From Halobacteriales archaeon QS_4_70_19 (GTDB lineage: Archaea; Halobacteriota; Halobacteria; Halobacteriales; Haloarculaceae): 64,000 nucleotides of DNA. A program made the translations under genes and the position numbers. The DNA is taken from contig PXRM01000017.1 of assembly GCA_003020985.1 (NCBI GenBank), positions 37,112-101,111 on the forward strand, written 5' to 3'. A model generated the notes under the pieces. That model searched no databases. It saw only the letters and a list, made by a program, of their open reading frames with translations, and was not told where the DNA came from. Each line of letters starts with the position of its first letter. Within the stretch, counting starts at the first letter, position 1. Shown here piece by piece: positions 1 to 8,696 of the stretch.

Positions 1-33
1 GATTATTTGTGGCTGTCACTCGTCCGTCCGCAC

Positions 34-537
34 ATGGGGATGGACAGTGGCGCTGACGAGGGAGGTGTGCTGCTCTCGCGGGACGGCGCTGTCGAGCCCG
101 AGTCGACGGCGCTCTCCGGGGCCGTCTCCGCGACGCTCTGGCTCCGGGAACGGGTCCCGGAGGTAGCCCAGCAACGACAGGACCACGTCGAGACGCGTCT
201 CGCCGCGTTCCGGGCGGCCGGCCTGGAGACCAGCGTGCGGACGTGGCCGGCGTGTGTGACCGACCGCCCGGACGAGGAGCAGTCCGCCGCGGCCGAGGCG
301 TTCGACCGCTTCCGGGCCGTCACCGGCATACGCGGCGTCCGGGTGGACCCGTTCTTCGAGTGCCGGTCCAACGAGGACGGCTCGCGGACCATCCGCTTCC
401 CGGCGGCGTGTCTCGCGCTCGAACGGGACGGCAACCTGACCGGCCTCTACCCGTGTTACGTCGACGGTGCGTACCTCGATATCGAGGACGGACTCGACGC
501 CATTGCGGCCGACGGTGGCGCGGAGAACCTGCGGTAG
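34..537 (+). CDS. Uncharacterised haloarchaeal protein
   Basis: A soluble, acidic protein of 167 residues with no signal peptide or membrane segment. I do not recognise a domain. The start is taken at the ATG at 34; a second in-frame ATG lies six bases later and is equally possible. Four well-spaced cysteines (in the contexts PAC, FEC, AAC and YPC) could bind metal, but there is no clear CxxC pair. The segment near residues 25-60, containing AVSATLWLRERV, reappears in decayed form just downstream, so this gene seems to have been partly duplicated. The window starts just before the gene, so its promoter is not visible. No function can be assigned. Confidence 0.6.
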   Translation: MGMDSGADEGGVLLSRDGAVEPESTALSGAVSATLWLRERVPEVAQQRQDHVETRLAAFRAAGLETSVRTWPACVTDRPDEEQSAAAEAFDRFRAVTGIRGVRVDPFFECRSNEDGSRTIRFPAACLALERDGNLTGLYPCYVDGAYLDIEDGLDAIAADGGAENLR

Positions 538-575
538 GGGTGTCGGGGATTCTTTCCGGCTCCGGCGGGTCGGCA

Positions 576-701
576 TCGAACCTCGACCACTCGAACGGCC
601 CGTCGGCGGCCGTCTCGGTGACCTCGTGGCTCCGTGACGACGGACTGTCCGCTACCGCGTCACGGCAGGCGCGGCTCCGCGAGCAGGTGAAACTAGCGTA
701 A
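576..701 (+). pseudogene. Truncated partial copy of the preceding gene
   Basis: This frame reads a stretch (AAVSVTSWLRDD then SRQARLREQVKLA) that lines up with the N-terminal part of the upstream protein (GAVSATLWLRER, QRQDHVETRLAAF), then meets a stop. Only the region equivalent to about residues 25-60 is left; there is no start codon in a sensible place and nothing of the C-terminal half. It looks like the remnant of a tandem duplication. The match was made by eye, so the relationship is probable rather than proven. Confidence 0.5.
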
Positions 702-798
702 CGGGCGAGACAGTTCGTACGGTTCACCAAATTACAGCACAGAATGCAGGTATTTTGTTTATCAAATGGTTATTCGGTATAATTATCATCCACGATCC

Positions 799-816
799 GT
801 ATCGTTATCACGATAC
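799..816. repeat. Short inverted repeat upstream of argS
   Basis: An 18-base palindrome with arms GTATCG and CGATAC around a six-base centre. It lies in a markedly AT-rich stretch (about 730-880) between the decayed gene copy and argS, which is otherwise empty. The position suits an operator or promoter element, but nothing identifies a binding protein. Confidence 0.35.
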
Positions 817-910
817 ATAATAATCCGGGGTAATATTTTGAACCGGCTGATTATTGGAATACTACCTCCGTTCGGAAACCCATTTACCCACGCTCGCGGT
901 ACCCCTGCCC

Positions 911-2665
911 ATGTACCTGGCATTCCGCGAGTCCGTCCGCGAGGCCGTCGCGGACGCGCTCGACGCCGCGGGCTACCCGACGGACGACCTGGGGGTGGAG
1001 GACCCGCCCGAGGGCGTGGACGCGACGCTGGCCTCGAGCGTCGCCTTCCGGCTGGCCGGCGAGGCCGGCGCACCCCCGCCGCAGGTGGCCGCCGAACTCG
1101 CCGAGACGGTCGACGCCGCCGACTACGAGTACGTCGCCGCCGTCCGCGCGCAGGGGCCGTACCTCAACTTCTTCACCGACGACGCCTACCTCGCGGACAC
1201 TCTCCACGCGGCGGCCGACCCGGACTGGGGCCACCTCCCCGACCGCGACACGTCGGTCGTCGTCGAGCACACCTCCGCGAACCCGACCGGCCCGGTCCAC
1301 GTCGGCCGGGCGCGCAACCCCATCATCGGCGACGCCGTCGCGAACGTGCTCGATGCGGCGGGGTACGACGTCGACCGGCACTACTACGTCAACGACGCCG
1401 GCCGGCAGATGGCCGTCTTCACCTGGGCGTACGAGCGGTTCGGCGAGGGGGACCTCCCCGAACCCGAGCGCGACCGCGCGGAGTACGAGATGGTCCGCTA
1501 CTACCGGAAGGGGAACCAGTTCCTGGAGGACGCGGACGCGGAGGCCGTCGAGGCGGCCGAGGCCGAGATCGACGCCATCCTGCAGGGGCTCGAGGCGGGC
1601 GACGAGGAGACCTACGAGCGCGTCGGCGAGGTCGTCGACACCGTGCTCGGCGGGATGCAGCAGTGCCTCGCCCGCCTGCCCGCCGAGTTCGACGAGTTCG
1701 TCAAGGAGACGCGGTTCATGCGCAACGGCGACACGGACGACGTGGTCGCCCGGCTGAGGGAACTGGACTGTGCGGTCTACGACGAGGACGCCTGGCAGCT
1801 GGACCTCCCCGACTTCGAGAAGACCCTCGTCTTCCTCCGTTCGGACGGCACCTCGCTGTACACGACCCGCGACCTCGCCCACCACGAGTGGAAGTTCGCC
1901 AACTACGACCGCGCCGTGACGGTGCTGGGCGAGGACCACAAGCTCCAGGCCGGGCAGCTGCAGGCCGCGCTGGACCTACTCGGCGACGACGTCGACCAGC
2001 TCCGGAACGTCATCTACTCCTACGTCGACCTGCCCGAGGGCGGGATGAGCACCCGGAAGGGGACGGGGGTCGATCTGGACGACCTGCTCGACGAGTCCGT
2101 CGCCCGGGCCCGCGAGGAGGTCGAGGACCGCATGGCCGACCGGCTCCGCGACGACGACCTCGACGAGGACGACATCGAGCGCATCGCCCGGCAGGTCGGC
2201 ATCGGTGCCGTCCGCTACGACATCGTCTCCAAACAGCCCACCAAGGGCATCACGTTCGAGTGGGACCGGGCGCTCGACTTCGAGGCCCAGTCCGCACCGT
2301 ACGTCCAGTACGTCCACGCGCGCTGCTGTGGTATCCTCAACGAGGCCGGCCTCCCCATCGAGGACACCCCGGTCGGCGACGTGGACGCGAGCGCACTCGA
2401 GACGCCCGAGGAGCGCGCGCTGCTCCACACCATCGCACGGCTCGAAGGCGTCGTCGAGGAGGCCGCCGACGCGCTGGAACCCCACCGCGTCGCCACCTAC
2501 ACCCGCGAGTTCGCGGAGACGTTCAACGCCTTCTACCGGGAGTGTCCCGTCCTCGGGGCCGACGACGAGGTCCGCGAGGCACGGCTCGCACTGGTAGCGG
2601 CCTCGCGGCACACGATCGCCAACGCGCTCGCGCTCCTGGGCGTCGCGGCGCCGGAGTCGATGTAG
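911..2665 (+). CDS. argS: Arginyl-tRNA synthetase
   Basis: Class I aminoacyl-tRNA synthetase that charges tRNA-Arg with arginine in the cytoplasm. The 584-residue protein has the N-terminal tRNA-binding Add-1-type region, the HIGH-equivalent HVGRAR near residue 130, the KMSKS-equivalent MSTRKG near residue 378 and a C-terminal all-helical DALR anticodon-binding domain ending in [13 protein letters not shown]. The ATG at 911 is chosen because archaeal ArgS proteins begin close to a YLxFR motif and because an upstream extension would be read from AT-rich intergenic DNA. It stands alone: the next gene is convergent, with its stop 20 bases away. Confidence 0.95.
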   Translation: MYLAFRESVREAVADALDAAGYPTDDLGVEDPPEGVDATLASSVAFRLAGEAGAPPPQVAAELAETVDAADYEYVAAVRAQGPYLNFFTDDAYLADTLHAAADPDWGHLPDRDTSVVVEHTSANPTGPVHVGRARNPIIGDAVANVLDAAGYDVDRHYYVNDAGRQMAVFTWAYERFGEGDLPEPERDRAEYEMVRYYRKGNQFLEDADAEAVEAAEAEIDAILQGLEAGDEETYERVGEVVDTVLGGMQQCLARLPAEFDEFVKETRFMRNGDTDDVVARLRELDCAVYDEDAWQLDLPDFEKTLVFLRSDGTSLYTTRDLAHHEWKFANYDRAVTVLGEDHKLQAGQLQAALDLLGDDVDQLRNVIYSYVDLPEGGMSTRKGTGVDLDDLLDESVARAREEVEDRMADRLRDDDLDEDDIERIARQVGIGAVRYDIVSKQPTKGITFEWDRALDFEAQSAPYVQYVHARCCGILNEAGLPIEDTPVGDVDASALETPEERALLHTIARLEGVVEEAADALEPHRVATYTREFAETFNAFYRECPVLGADDEVREARLALVAASRHTIANALALLGVAAPESM

Positions 2666-2685
2666 TCGGCGCTCCCTCTCGGCGG

Positions 2686-3786
2686 TCAGACCCCGCTGGG
2701 GCGGTGGTCGCCGGCCGCCGTCTCCGGGCGCTCCTCGCGGTCGAGCGGGTCCTCGATGTCGCCCATCACCGCCTCCAGGAGGTCCGTCACGGTCACCATC
2801 CCCACCACCTCGCCGTCCTCGACGACCAGGGCGAGTTCCTGGCCCTCCATCTGGAACTGGTCGACGGCGTCGCTGACGTCCGTGTCCGGCGAGACCGTCA
2901 CAGGCGGGGCCGCGAGTTCCGCGAAGTCGATGTCGCCCGCGGCCAGTCCCTCGCGGTGCCGGGCCAGCATCGGGAAGTAGACGATACCCTCGTAGTCGGT
3001 CAGCTCCTCGCCCACCAGCGGGTAGCGGGTGTGCGGGCGCTCGGCCATCAGTTCGAGGTTCTCCTCGACGGAGCGGACCGTCGAGAGAGCGACGATCTCC
3101 CCGGGCGGCACCATCACCTCCCGGATGTGACGCTCGCCGATGCGGAGCGCGTTCAGCACCTCCTCCCGGCGCTCCTCGGTGAGGTTCCCCTCCTGCAGGA
3201 CGCTCCCCAGGCGGTTGCGAAGGTCCGCCCGCGACTCGATGACGTCCTCCTCGGTCTCGAGCCAGGCACCGGTCATCTCGACGCCGAACAGCTTCAGCGT
3301 CCCCTTGGCGACCCAGTCACCCAGCGTGATGACCGGCGAGATGAGCCGGTAGAAGTAGTACAGCGGCGTCGTGCCGTACCGGCAGACCTGCCGGGAGCGC
3401 TCGACGCCGAGGTAGGTCGGTGTCTGCTCGCCGTGGGTGAGGTGGACCAGGTTGATGATGAGGAAGGCGATGAACGAGCCGGCACCGATGGCGGCGAGCC
3501 GGCTCCCGGCGAACGCGGGCTCGAACAGCGCCGCCAGCGCCGGTTCCGCGACGATACCGACCGCGATGCTGGACGCGGTGATGCCGACCTGGCAGGTGGT
3601 CAGGTAGAGCTCCAGGTCGTCGGTCATCCGCCAGGCGCGCTGGAGCGCCGACCGGTCGCCGACGAACTCCTCCTCGGTGAACTGCCGGGCGCGGGTGAGT
3701 GCGAACTCGATGGCTACGAAGAAGCCGTTGGCCACGATGAGCAACACCCCGGCGACGAGGCGCAGCGAGATCTCGAGCGGGGTCAC
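2686..3786 (-). CDS. CNNM transmembrane / CBS-domain protein
   Basis: A 366-residue membrane protein of the HlyC/CorC-CNNM family. The first 190 or so residues form the DUF21 transmembrane domain (several hydrophobic helices, starting LVAGVLLIVANGFFVAIEF); two CBS domains follow from about residue 210 and would bind adenine nucleotides. Relatives are linked to Mg2+ or Co2+ efflux; the substrate here is not shown. The C-terminal transporter-associated domain seen in many bacterial CorC proteins is missing, and the tail is a short acidic stretch. I place the start at the GTG at 3786 (VTPLEISL), since the frame further upstream is Gly/Pro/Arg-rich and lacks coding character. It is convergent with argS and divergent from the NYN gene. 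Confidence 0.85.
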   Translation of the reverse strand: MTPLEISLRLVAGVLLIVANGFFVAIEFALTRARQFTEEEFVGDRSALQRAWRMTDDLELYLTTCQVGITASSIAVGIVAEPALAALFEPAFAGSRLAAIGAGSFIAFLIINLVHLTHGEQTPTYLGVERSRQVCRYGTTPLYYFYRLISPVITLGDWVAKGTLKLFGVEMTGAWLETEEDVIESRADLRNRLGSVLQEGNLTEERREEVLNALRIGERHIREVMVPPGEIVALSTVRSVEENLELMAERPHTRYPLVGEELTDYEGIVYFPMLARHREGLAAGDIDFAELAAPPVTVSPDTDVSDAVDQFQMEGQELALVVEDGEVVGMVTVTDLLEAVMGDIEDPLDREERPETAAGDHRPSGV

Positions 3787-3934
3787 ACCCGCTCCGTGTT
3801 CGCCCGGGCTCAAAACCCCGGCGGCCCCGACACGTACGGCCCCTTCGTGGCACCCCGGCGGCGCCCCGTCCTCCCGGGAGCGACCGGGTAGCCGTCCCGA
3901 CACGCTTTCGTCCCCGCCCACACGACCATCCGGT

Positions 3935-4432
3935 ATGTCTCCCATCCACAGCAGTCAGCGGGTCGCCGTACTCGCGGACTCGCAGAACCTCTACCACACG
4001 GCACACAGCCTCTATTCCCGGAACATCGACTACACGGGCCTCCTGAAGGGCGCCACGCTGGACCGCGAACTCGTGCGCGCCATCGCGTACGTCATCCGTG
4101 CTGACTCGCCCGCCGAGGAGGACTTCTTCGACGCGCTGCGGAACATCGGCTTCGAGACGAAGATCAAGGAGATCAAGACGTTCGGCGACGGCTCGAAGAA
4201 GGCCGACTGGGACGTCGGCATCGTGCTCGACGCCATCACGCTCGCCGAACACGTCGACGCCATCGTCCTCGCGTCGGGCGACGGCGACTTCTCCCGGCTC
4301 TGCTCGCACGTCCGCCACCAGGGCACCCGCGTCGAGGTGATGAGCTTCGGCGAGTCCACCGCCGACGAACTCATCGACGCCGCCGACTCCTTCGTGGACA
4401 TGAGCGAGGACGAGGAGAAGTTCCTGCTCTGA
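3935..4432 (+). CDS. NYN-domain (LabA/DUF88-type) nuclease-like protein
   Basis: A 165-residue PIN-like NYN protein, a fold used by metal-dependent RNases and regulators. The acidic metal-binding set is present: ADSQN near residue 15, ADWDVGIVLDA in the middle and ASGDGDFSRL after it, in the expected order. The protein ends in an acidic tail. The start follows from the clear coding onset at MSPIHSSQRVAVLADSQNLY. It is monocistronic and followed by the first hairpin array, which may also terminate it. The RNA target is unknown. Confidence 0.82.
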   Translation: MSPIHSSQRVAVLADSQNLYHTAHSLYSRNIDYTGLLKGATLDRELVRAIAYVIRADSPAEEDFFDALRNIGFETKIKEIKTFGDGSKKADWDVGIVLDAITLAEHVDAIVLASGDGDFSRLCSHVRHQGTRVEVMSFGESTADELIDAADSFVDMSEDEEKFLL

Positions 4433-4805
4433 CGAGCTTTTTCGCGCTGCGGGTTTCCTCGGCAGCGCCGAAGGCGCCGGCTGCGGGAACCGGCTGGCCG
4501 GCTCTGCCGGCGAACCACTCGCGCGAAAAACGCTCAGAGAAAATGCCGGCACTCGGGCGCTGCGCGCCCTCGTGCCGGGGAACCGCGCTCGCTCCGTTGT
4601 CGGGCGACGCGGTCCGAGAATCGCAGAGCGATTCTCGTCATCCCGAAAATCTCCGGATTTTCGGAGACCCGACTGCAAGCGGGACGGAGTCCCGCCCTGC
4701 TCGCACGGATGCAGTATTATAAAATTAGTACCGTTACACGTTGGTTATTTTTCCAATGAGTTCGAAAAAATTCGATAATGAACCGAAGACAGCGTGGTTT
4801 CTCAA
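4433..4805. repeat. Intergenic hairpin array 1
   Basis: No gene is visible in these 373 bases between convergent genes. They hold a series of perfect or near-perfect hairpins: 4465-4477 (arms GCGCC/GGCGC, loop GAA), 4546-4578 (15-base arms, two mismatches, loop TGC), 4615-4637 (arms CGAGAATCG/CGATTCTCG, loop CAGAG), 4643-4664 (arms CCGAAAATC/GATTTTCGG, loop TCCG) and 4681-4693 (arms GGGAC/GTCCC, loop GGA). Arm sequences differ completely, but most loops are short and purine-rich. From 4710 the DNA turns AT-rich. A similar array lies at 59541-59676. Confidence 0.7.
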
Positions 4806-4988
4806 CTACACGCTCGCGTCCTCCTCCGACAGCCCCAGCAGCAGCGTGCCGGCGACGACGCCGACCGCGCCGACGGCCGCCGCGAGCGGGGGGATGGGGC
4901 CGTCCCGGAGTCCGTAGCCGACCACGACGACACTGCTGACCGCGAGTAGGAGCAGGCCCAGCGCGACCTTCCGCCAGTCCGAAGCCAT
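4806..4988 (-). CDS. Small two-helix membrane protein
   Basis: A 60-residue protein starting MASDWRKVALGLL. Residues 6-25 and 33-52 are hydrophobic enough to be two membrane helices joined by a short Gly/Pro turn (GLRDGPIPP), and the tail is acidic (SEEDASV). The internal ATG at 4988 is preferred over an upstream start that would add a Pro/Arg-rich segment. It is divergent from the PUA gene. Small proteins like this are common in haloarchaea and no function can be read from the sequence. Confidence 0.6.
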   Translation of the reverse strand: MASDWRKVALGLLLLAVSSVVVVGYGLRDGPIPPLAAAVGAVGVVAGTLLLGLSEEDASV

Positions 4989-5098
4989 ACGCGGTCGCAG
5001 GGGTCTCGGGAGCATAAGTCCCGCTCTCCGGGCCGGGTGCTGGGGGGGAGCGCCACCGGGTCGAAAGGCGTTTGCCCGGGCGGGGCGCCCTTCGTGGT

Positions 5099-5704
5099 AT
5101 GACCGGGGACGCTGACACCGACGGGGACGACGCCGGGCCGGTCGCGCCCGGCGAGCGCGTCGGCGTCGACTCGTCCATCGCCGACGACGAACTGACGCGG
5201 CTGCGGACCATCGCGGCCTACCAGTTCGGCGCCGGCGCGGAGCGGCTGTTCACCGGCGACGAGGGGGTCCAGCGGACGAGTTCCGGGCGCCCGCGGCAGG
5301 TGGCGACGGCCGAGGGGCGGCGACTCGTCACGTTCGGCACGGACGGCCGGTTCACGCTCGGCGTCGCCGGGGGCCGACGCCTCCAGGGGCTCGACGCGCC
5401 GGCCAACCGCGTCGCCGTGAACGCCGAGTCGGTCCCGTTCGTCGCCGAGGAGCGCAACGCGTTCGCGAAGTTCGTCGTCGGCGTCGACCCCGGAATCCGT
5501 CCGGGCGACGAGGTGCTGGTCGTCCACGGCGGTCCCACGGTGGGCGAGGGCGTCGACCTCGACGCCGCGGGCGCGCCCGCGGAGCCGGGCGCGGACGCCG
5601 ACGAGCGGCTGCTGGCCGTCGGGCGTGCGGAGCAGCCGGCATCCGGGATGATCGACTTCAAGACGGGGATGGCGGTGAAGGTCCGGGACGGAACGGATTC
5701 CTGA
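5099..5704 (+). CDS. PUA-domain protein (probable RNA-binding)
   Basis: A 201-residue protein with an acidic N-terminus and a C-terminal PUA-type domain: the KFVVGVDPGIRPGDEVLVV segment near residues 122-142 and the final GMAVKVRDG strand are typical. PUA domains bind RNA in tRNA- and rRNA-modifying enzymes; a similar free-standing architecture occurs in archaeal proteins related to archaeosine transglycosylase C-terminal domains. No catalytic domain is present, so it may act as an accessory subunit. The stop overlaps a small direct repeat. The small membrane-protein gene starts 68 bases downstream. Confidence 0.75.
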   Translation: MTGDADTDGDDAGPVAPGERVGVDSSIADDELTRLRTIAAYQFGAGAERLFTGDEGVQRTSSGRPRQVATAEGRRLVTFGTDGRFTLGVAGGRRLQGLDAPANRVAVNAESVPFVAEERNAFAKFVVGVDPGIRPGDEVLVVHGGPTVGEGVDLDAAGAPAEPGADADERLLAVGRAEQPASGMIDFKTGMAVKVRDGTDS

Positions 5705-5739
5705 CACGGACCGCCCACGGGACGGATTCCTGACACGGA
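5693..5739. repeat. 18-base direct repeat at the PUA gene stop
   Basis: The word ACGGATTCCTGACACGGA occurs at 5693-5710, covering the stop codon of the PUA gene, and again at 5722-5739, 11 bases further on. The second copy lies between the stop and a TTTATT element that could serve the next gene. It looks like a small local duplication. Confidence 0.6.
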
Positions 5740-5772
5740 ACCCCTTTATTCGCGCCTACCCGACGCGCCGGT

Positions 5773-5934
5773 ATGTCCACCTCCGACCCCGGCGTCCCCG
5801 AGAACACCGATATCAGCACGACGTGGATCGTCATCTTCCTATTGCTCGTGTTCGGCCTGGGTGCCGCCGGCATCTTCTTCGCGGGCGGGACGCTGATCGC
5901 CGACGGAACCATCGTCGCCCCCGGCTTCTTCTGA
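5773..5934 (+). CDS. Small single-helix membrane protein
   Basis: A 53-residue protein (start MSTSDPGVPENTDISTTW). The polar, acidic N-terminus of about 17 residues is followed by one long hydrophobic segment (IVIFLLLVFGLGAAGIFFAG) and a short hydrophobic tail ending PGFF. A TTTATT element lies about 28 bases before the ATG, which suits leaderless transcription. GC-rich third codon positions support coding. Function unknown; it resembles the many orphan mini membrane proteins of haloarchaea. Confidence 0.6.
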   Translation: MSTSDPGVPENTDISTTWIVIFLLLVFGLGAAGIFFAGGTLIADGTIVAPGFF

Positions 5935-6040
5935 GCGGTCGCCCGACTCCCCGGTGCCCGCGGACGAAGCCCCGACCCCCCGGTGCCCGCCGGCCCACCT
6001 TCCGCCGACGGGATCTTCGATGGGCCGTGGTGACGGGCCC

Positions 6041-6052
6041 TAGACATAAGCC
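6041..6052 (+). promoter_or_regulatory. TATA-like element of the amidase gene
   Basis: The sequence TAGACATAAG lies about 27 bases before the ATG at 6075. That is the spacing expected if transcription starts at or next to the start codon. Assigned by eye. Confidence 0.4.
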
Positions 6053-6074
6053 CCGACCGCCCGCAAGCGGGGCC

Positions 6075-7523
6075 ATGACGGTGACCTTCCAGTCAGCCGC
6101 CGATATCGCGCACGCCGTCCGTGCCGGCGAGCGGTCGGCGGTCGACATCGTGGAGCCGTTCCTCGACCGCATCGCCAAGGGGGGCGACCCCACCAGCGCC
6201 TTCGTGACCGTCCTCGACGAGCGCGCCCGCGAGCGGGCCGCTGCCGTGGACGAGCAGGTCGACGCGGGGAAGGACCCCGGTCCGCTGGCGGGCGTCCCGC
6301 TCGCGGTGAAGGACCTCACCGAGAGCATCGAGGGGGTCGCTCACACGTACGGGCTGAAGCCGCTCGCCGACAACGTCGCCGGCGCGACGACCGTCACCGT
6401 CCGACGGCTCGAAGTAGCCGGCGCGGTCGTCGTCGGCACCACCAACACGCCCGAACTCGGCCACACGCCGCTGACGTACAACGAGCTCCAGGGGCCGACG
6501 TCGACGCCGTTCGACCTGGACCGGAACGCCGGTGGGTCCTCGGGCGGGTCGGCGGCCGCGCTCGCGGACGGTCTCGCGGTGCTCGCCACCGGGAGCGACG
6601 TGGGCGGGTCGCTCCGGAACCCGGCCGCCTGCTGTGGCGTCGTCTCGGTGAAGCCCTCGTTCGGCCTCGTCCCGAAGGAGATCCGGCCGGACGCGTTCTA
6701 CTCGCACTCCCCGTTCGGCGTGCTGGGACCCATGGCCCGCAGCGTCGCGGACGTCGGGCTGATGCTGGACGTGCTCGCCGGACAGGACGACGTGGACCCG
6801 TTCTCCGTGCCGAGCGACGGCGACTACGCCGCGGCCGCGGCGGGCGGCGTCCCGGCCGACGAGTTTACGGTGGGCTACACGCCCGACCTCGACCGGTTCG
6901 CCGTTGAGGGGTCGGTCCGGTCGGTCTGCCGGGAGGCGGTCGATGCCCTCGCGGACGCGGGTACCGAGGTGGCCGACGCCGAGGTCGGCGGTCCCTCCAA
7001 GCCCGACATGACCTTCGACTACGGGAAGCAGGCGACGGTCTACTTCGCCACCATCGTCGACCGGCTGGAGGATGAGCATCCCGACCTCGACATCGAGGGC
7101 GAGCACGCCGGCGACGTGTCGCCGTCGCTGCTCAACACGCTCGGGATGGGACGGGGGCACGGCGCCGACGACTACATGGACGCCAACGTCGGCCGGACGG
7201 CGTTCTACGACGCCGTCGAGGACGCGCTGGACGGACGGGACGCGCTCGCGGTGCCCGTCCTGGCGACACCGCCGCTCCCGAACGACGCCGACTTCCCCAC
7301 CGAGATCGACGGCGAGAACGTCTCCGGCCTGCCGATGGACTGGATGCTCTCCTGGCCGTTCAACATGAGCGGCCACCCCGTCGTCACGGTCCCGGCCGGG
7401 CTGACCGAGGACGGGCTTCCCGTCGGGCTGCAGCTGGTGGGGCACCGCTACGACGAGGAGCGCCTGCTCTCGCTGGCAGCGGCCTACGAGGCCGCAAACC
7501 CCTGGTCGTACCCCGACGCCTGA
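6075..7523 (+). CDS. Amidase (amidase-signature family)
   Basis: A 482-residue hydrolase that cleaves carboxamide bonds. The full Ser-cisSer-Lys triad is visible: Lys79 in AVKDL, Ser155 in GGSSGGS and nucleophile Ser179 in GSDVGGSLR. Length and layout match stand-alone amidases, not GatA, because no gatB or gatC is nearby and the C-terminus (YEAANPWSYPDA) is of the general amidase type. The substrate cannot be told. The start codon is set by the upstream TATA-like element and by the coding onset MTVTFQSAADIA. The gene is convergent with egsA. Confidence 0.88.
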   Translation: MTVTFQSAADIAHAVRAGERSAVDIVEPFLDRIAKGGDPTSAFVTVLDERARERAAAVDEQVDAGKDPGPLAGVPLAVKDLTESIEGVAHTYGLKPLADNVAGATTVTVRRLEVAGAVVVGTTNTPELGHTPLTYNELQGPTSTPFDLDRNAGGSSGGSAAALADGLAVLATGSDVGGSLRNPAACCGVVSVKPSFGLVPKEIRPDAFYSHSPFGVLGPMARSVADVGLMLDVLAGQDDVDPFSVPSDGDYAAAAAGGVPADEFTVGYTPDLDRFAVEGSVRSVCREAVDALADAGTEVADAEVGGPSKPDMTFDYGKQATVYFATIVDRLEDEHPDLDIEGEHAGDVSPSLLNTLGMGRGHGADDYMDANVGRTAFYDAVEDALDGRDALAVPVLATPPLPNDADFPTEIDGENVSGLPMDWMLSWPFNMSGHPVVTVPAGLTEDGLPVGLQLVGHRYDEERLLSLAAAYEAANPWSYPDA

Positions 7524-7525
7524 GA

Positions 7526-7589
7526 GGGGGCCGATGCAGTCGGCTACGGGCCGCCCGGGGGCCGATGCAATCGGCTGCACACCGCCCGG
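7526..7589. repeat. Imperfect tandem repeat after the amidase
   Basis: Two adjacent units of about 31 bases, each beginning GGGGGCCGATGCA and ending CCGCCCG, differ at a few positions, and a third partial unit (GGGGTCGGCTG) follows. They fill the space between the convergent amidase and egsA genes. Each unit carries the palindromic core CCGATGCA(A/G)TCGG, so each can form a small hairpin and the pair may act as a two-sided terminator. Confidence 0.6.
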
Positions 7590-7628
7590 GGGTCGGCTGT
7601 CCGCCACGCCGTCCCGGGCCCGGCCGCG

Positions 7629-8696
7629 CTATTCCCGCTCGACGACGTCCGTGGTCGTCGCGGCCTCGTAGGCGGCGCGCTCGTCGACGCCGTTGCCGAG
7701 GACGGTGTAGCGGTCGCGGATGGTGTGAGCGGTCGTCACCGCCTCCAGGAAGTCCGCGTCGTCGATGCCCAGCGCCGCCGCCGAGGTCGGCGCGCCGAGG
7801 TTCTCCAGCGCGCTGCGGACCGAGCGCCACTCCCCGTCGGCGCCCGAGTGGAGGTACTCCGTGACGAGCGAGGCGACGCCGACCTGGTGGCCGTGCAGCG
7901 CCGCCCCGGGCGCGATGCGGTCGAGCTGGTGGGAGATGAGGTGCTCGGCGCCCGAGGCCGGCCGCGAGGAGCCCGCGATGGACATCGCCACGCCCGACGA
8001 GACGAGGGCTTTGATCACGATCCAGGCGGACTCCTCCAGCCCCTGCTTGATGGAGTCGGCGCTCTCGACCAGCATCTCGGCAGTCATCCGCGAGAGGGCG
8101 CCGGCGTACTCGCTGTACTCGACGTTCTTCAGCCGGTGGGCCAGCTGCCAGTCCTTGACGGCGGTGTAGTTGGAGATGATGTCCGCACAGCCCGCCGTCG
8201 TCAGGCGCCACGGTGCCGCCGCCAGCAGCTCCGTGTCCGCTACCACCGCCAGCGGCGGGTCCGCGGCGACGGAGTGGCGGGTGTCCCCCTCCGGGACCGA
8301 CCCGCGGCCGGAGACGATGCCGTCGTGGCTCGCCGCCGTCGGGACGGAGATGAGCGCCAGGTCGAGTTCGTCGGCCGCCATCTTCGCGATGTCGATGGGC
8401 TTCCCGCCGCCGATGCCGATGAGGAAGTCCGCGTCGGCCTCGCGGGCGGTCGCGATGACCTCCTCGACGGCACTGAACGAGGCGTCCTCGACGACCGTCG
8501 TCGCGGGCTCGACGCCGGCGGCCTCGAACTGCGCGGCGACCCGCTTGCCGGCGATCTCGTCGGGCGTCGGCGACGTGACCAGCAGCGGCCGCCCCGCCAG
8601 GTAGAGGTCGTCGACCGCCTCGACCACCCGGTCGAGAACGCCGTGGCCCACGACCACGTTCCGGGGGAGCCGGATCCACGTCGACTTCTCGAACAT
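7629..8696 (-). CDS. egsA: sn-Glycerol-1-phosphate dehydrogenase
   Basis: Makes sn-glycerol-1-phosphate from dihydroxyacetone phosphate with NAD(P)H, the committed step that gives archaeal membrane lipids their stereochemistry. The 355-residue protein has the NAD-binding GIGGGKPIDIAK motif, the TAASHDGIVSGRGS substrate-site segment and the metal-binding histidines in GAEHLISHQLD and HGHQVG. The length is as usual for the family. The start at 8696 (MFEKSTWIRLPRNVVVG) is chosen because homologues begin near this motif and the upstream extension is poor. It is monocistronic. Confidence 0.95.
   Translation of the reverse strand: MFEKSTWIRLPRNVVVGHGVLDRVVEAVDDLYLAGRPLLVTSPTPDEIAGKRVAAQFEAAGVEPATTVVEDASFSAVEEVIATAREADADFLIGIGGGKPIDIAKMAADELDLALISVPTAASHDGIVSGRGSVPEGDTRHSVAADPPLAVVADTELLAAAPWRLTTAGCADIISNYTAVKDWQLAHRLKNVEYSEYAGALSRMTAEMLVESADSIKQGLEESAWIVIKALVSSGVAMSIAGSSRPASGAEHLISHQLDRIAPGAALHGHQVGVASLVTEYLHSGADGEWRSVRSALENLGAPTSAAALGIDDADFLEAVTTAHTIRDRYTVLGNGVDERAAYEAATTTDVVERE

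Noticed and set aside
766..3891. Very long open frames over and opposite argS and other GC-rich genes (also 48602-51664 on the minus strand).
   Set aside because: They are rich in Arg, Pro and Gly and have no domains. In GC-rich DNA stops are rare in the shadow frames of real genes.
4433..4805. A CRISPR array in the hairpin-rich spacer.
   Set aside because: The hairpins share no repeat sequence and have no constant spacing; no cas genes are near.
6075..7523. GatA subunit of the amidotransferase for Gln-tRNA/Asn-tRNA.
   Set aside because: No gatB or gatC nearby, and the C-terminal region fits general amidases.
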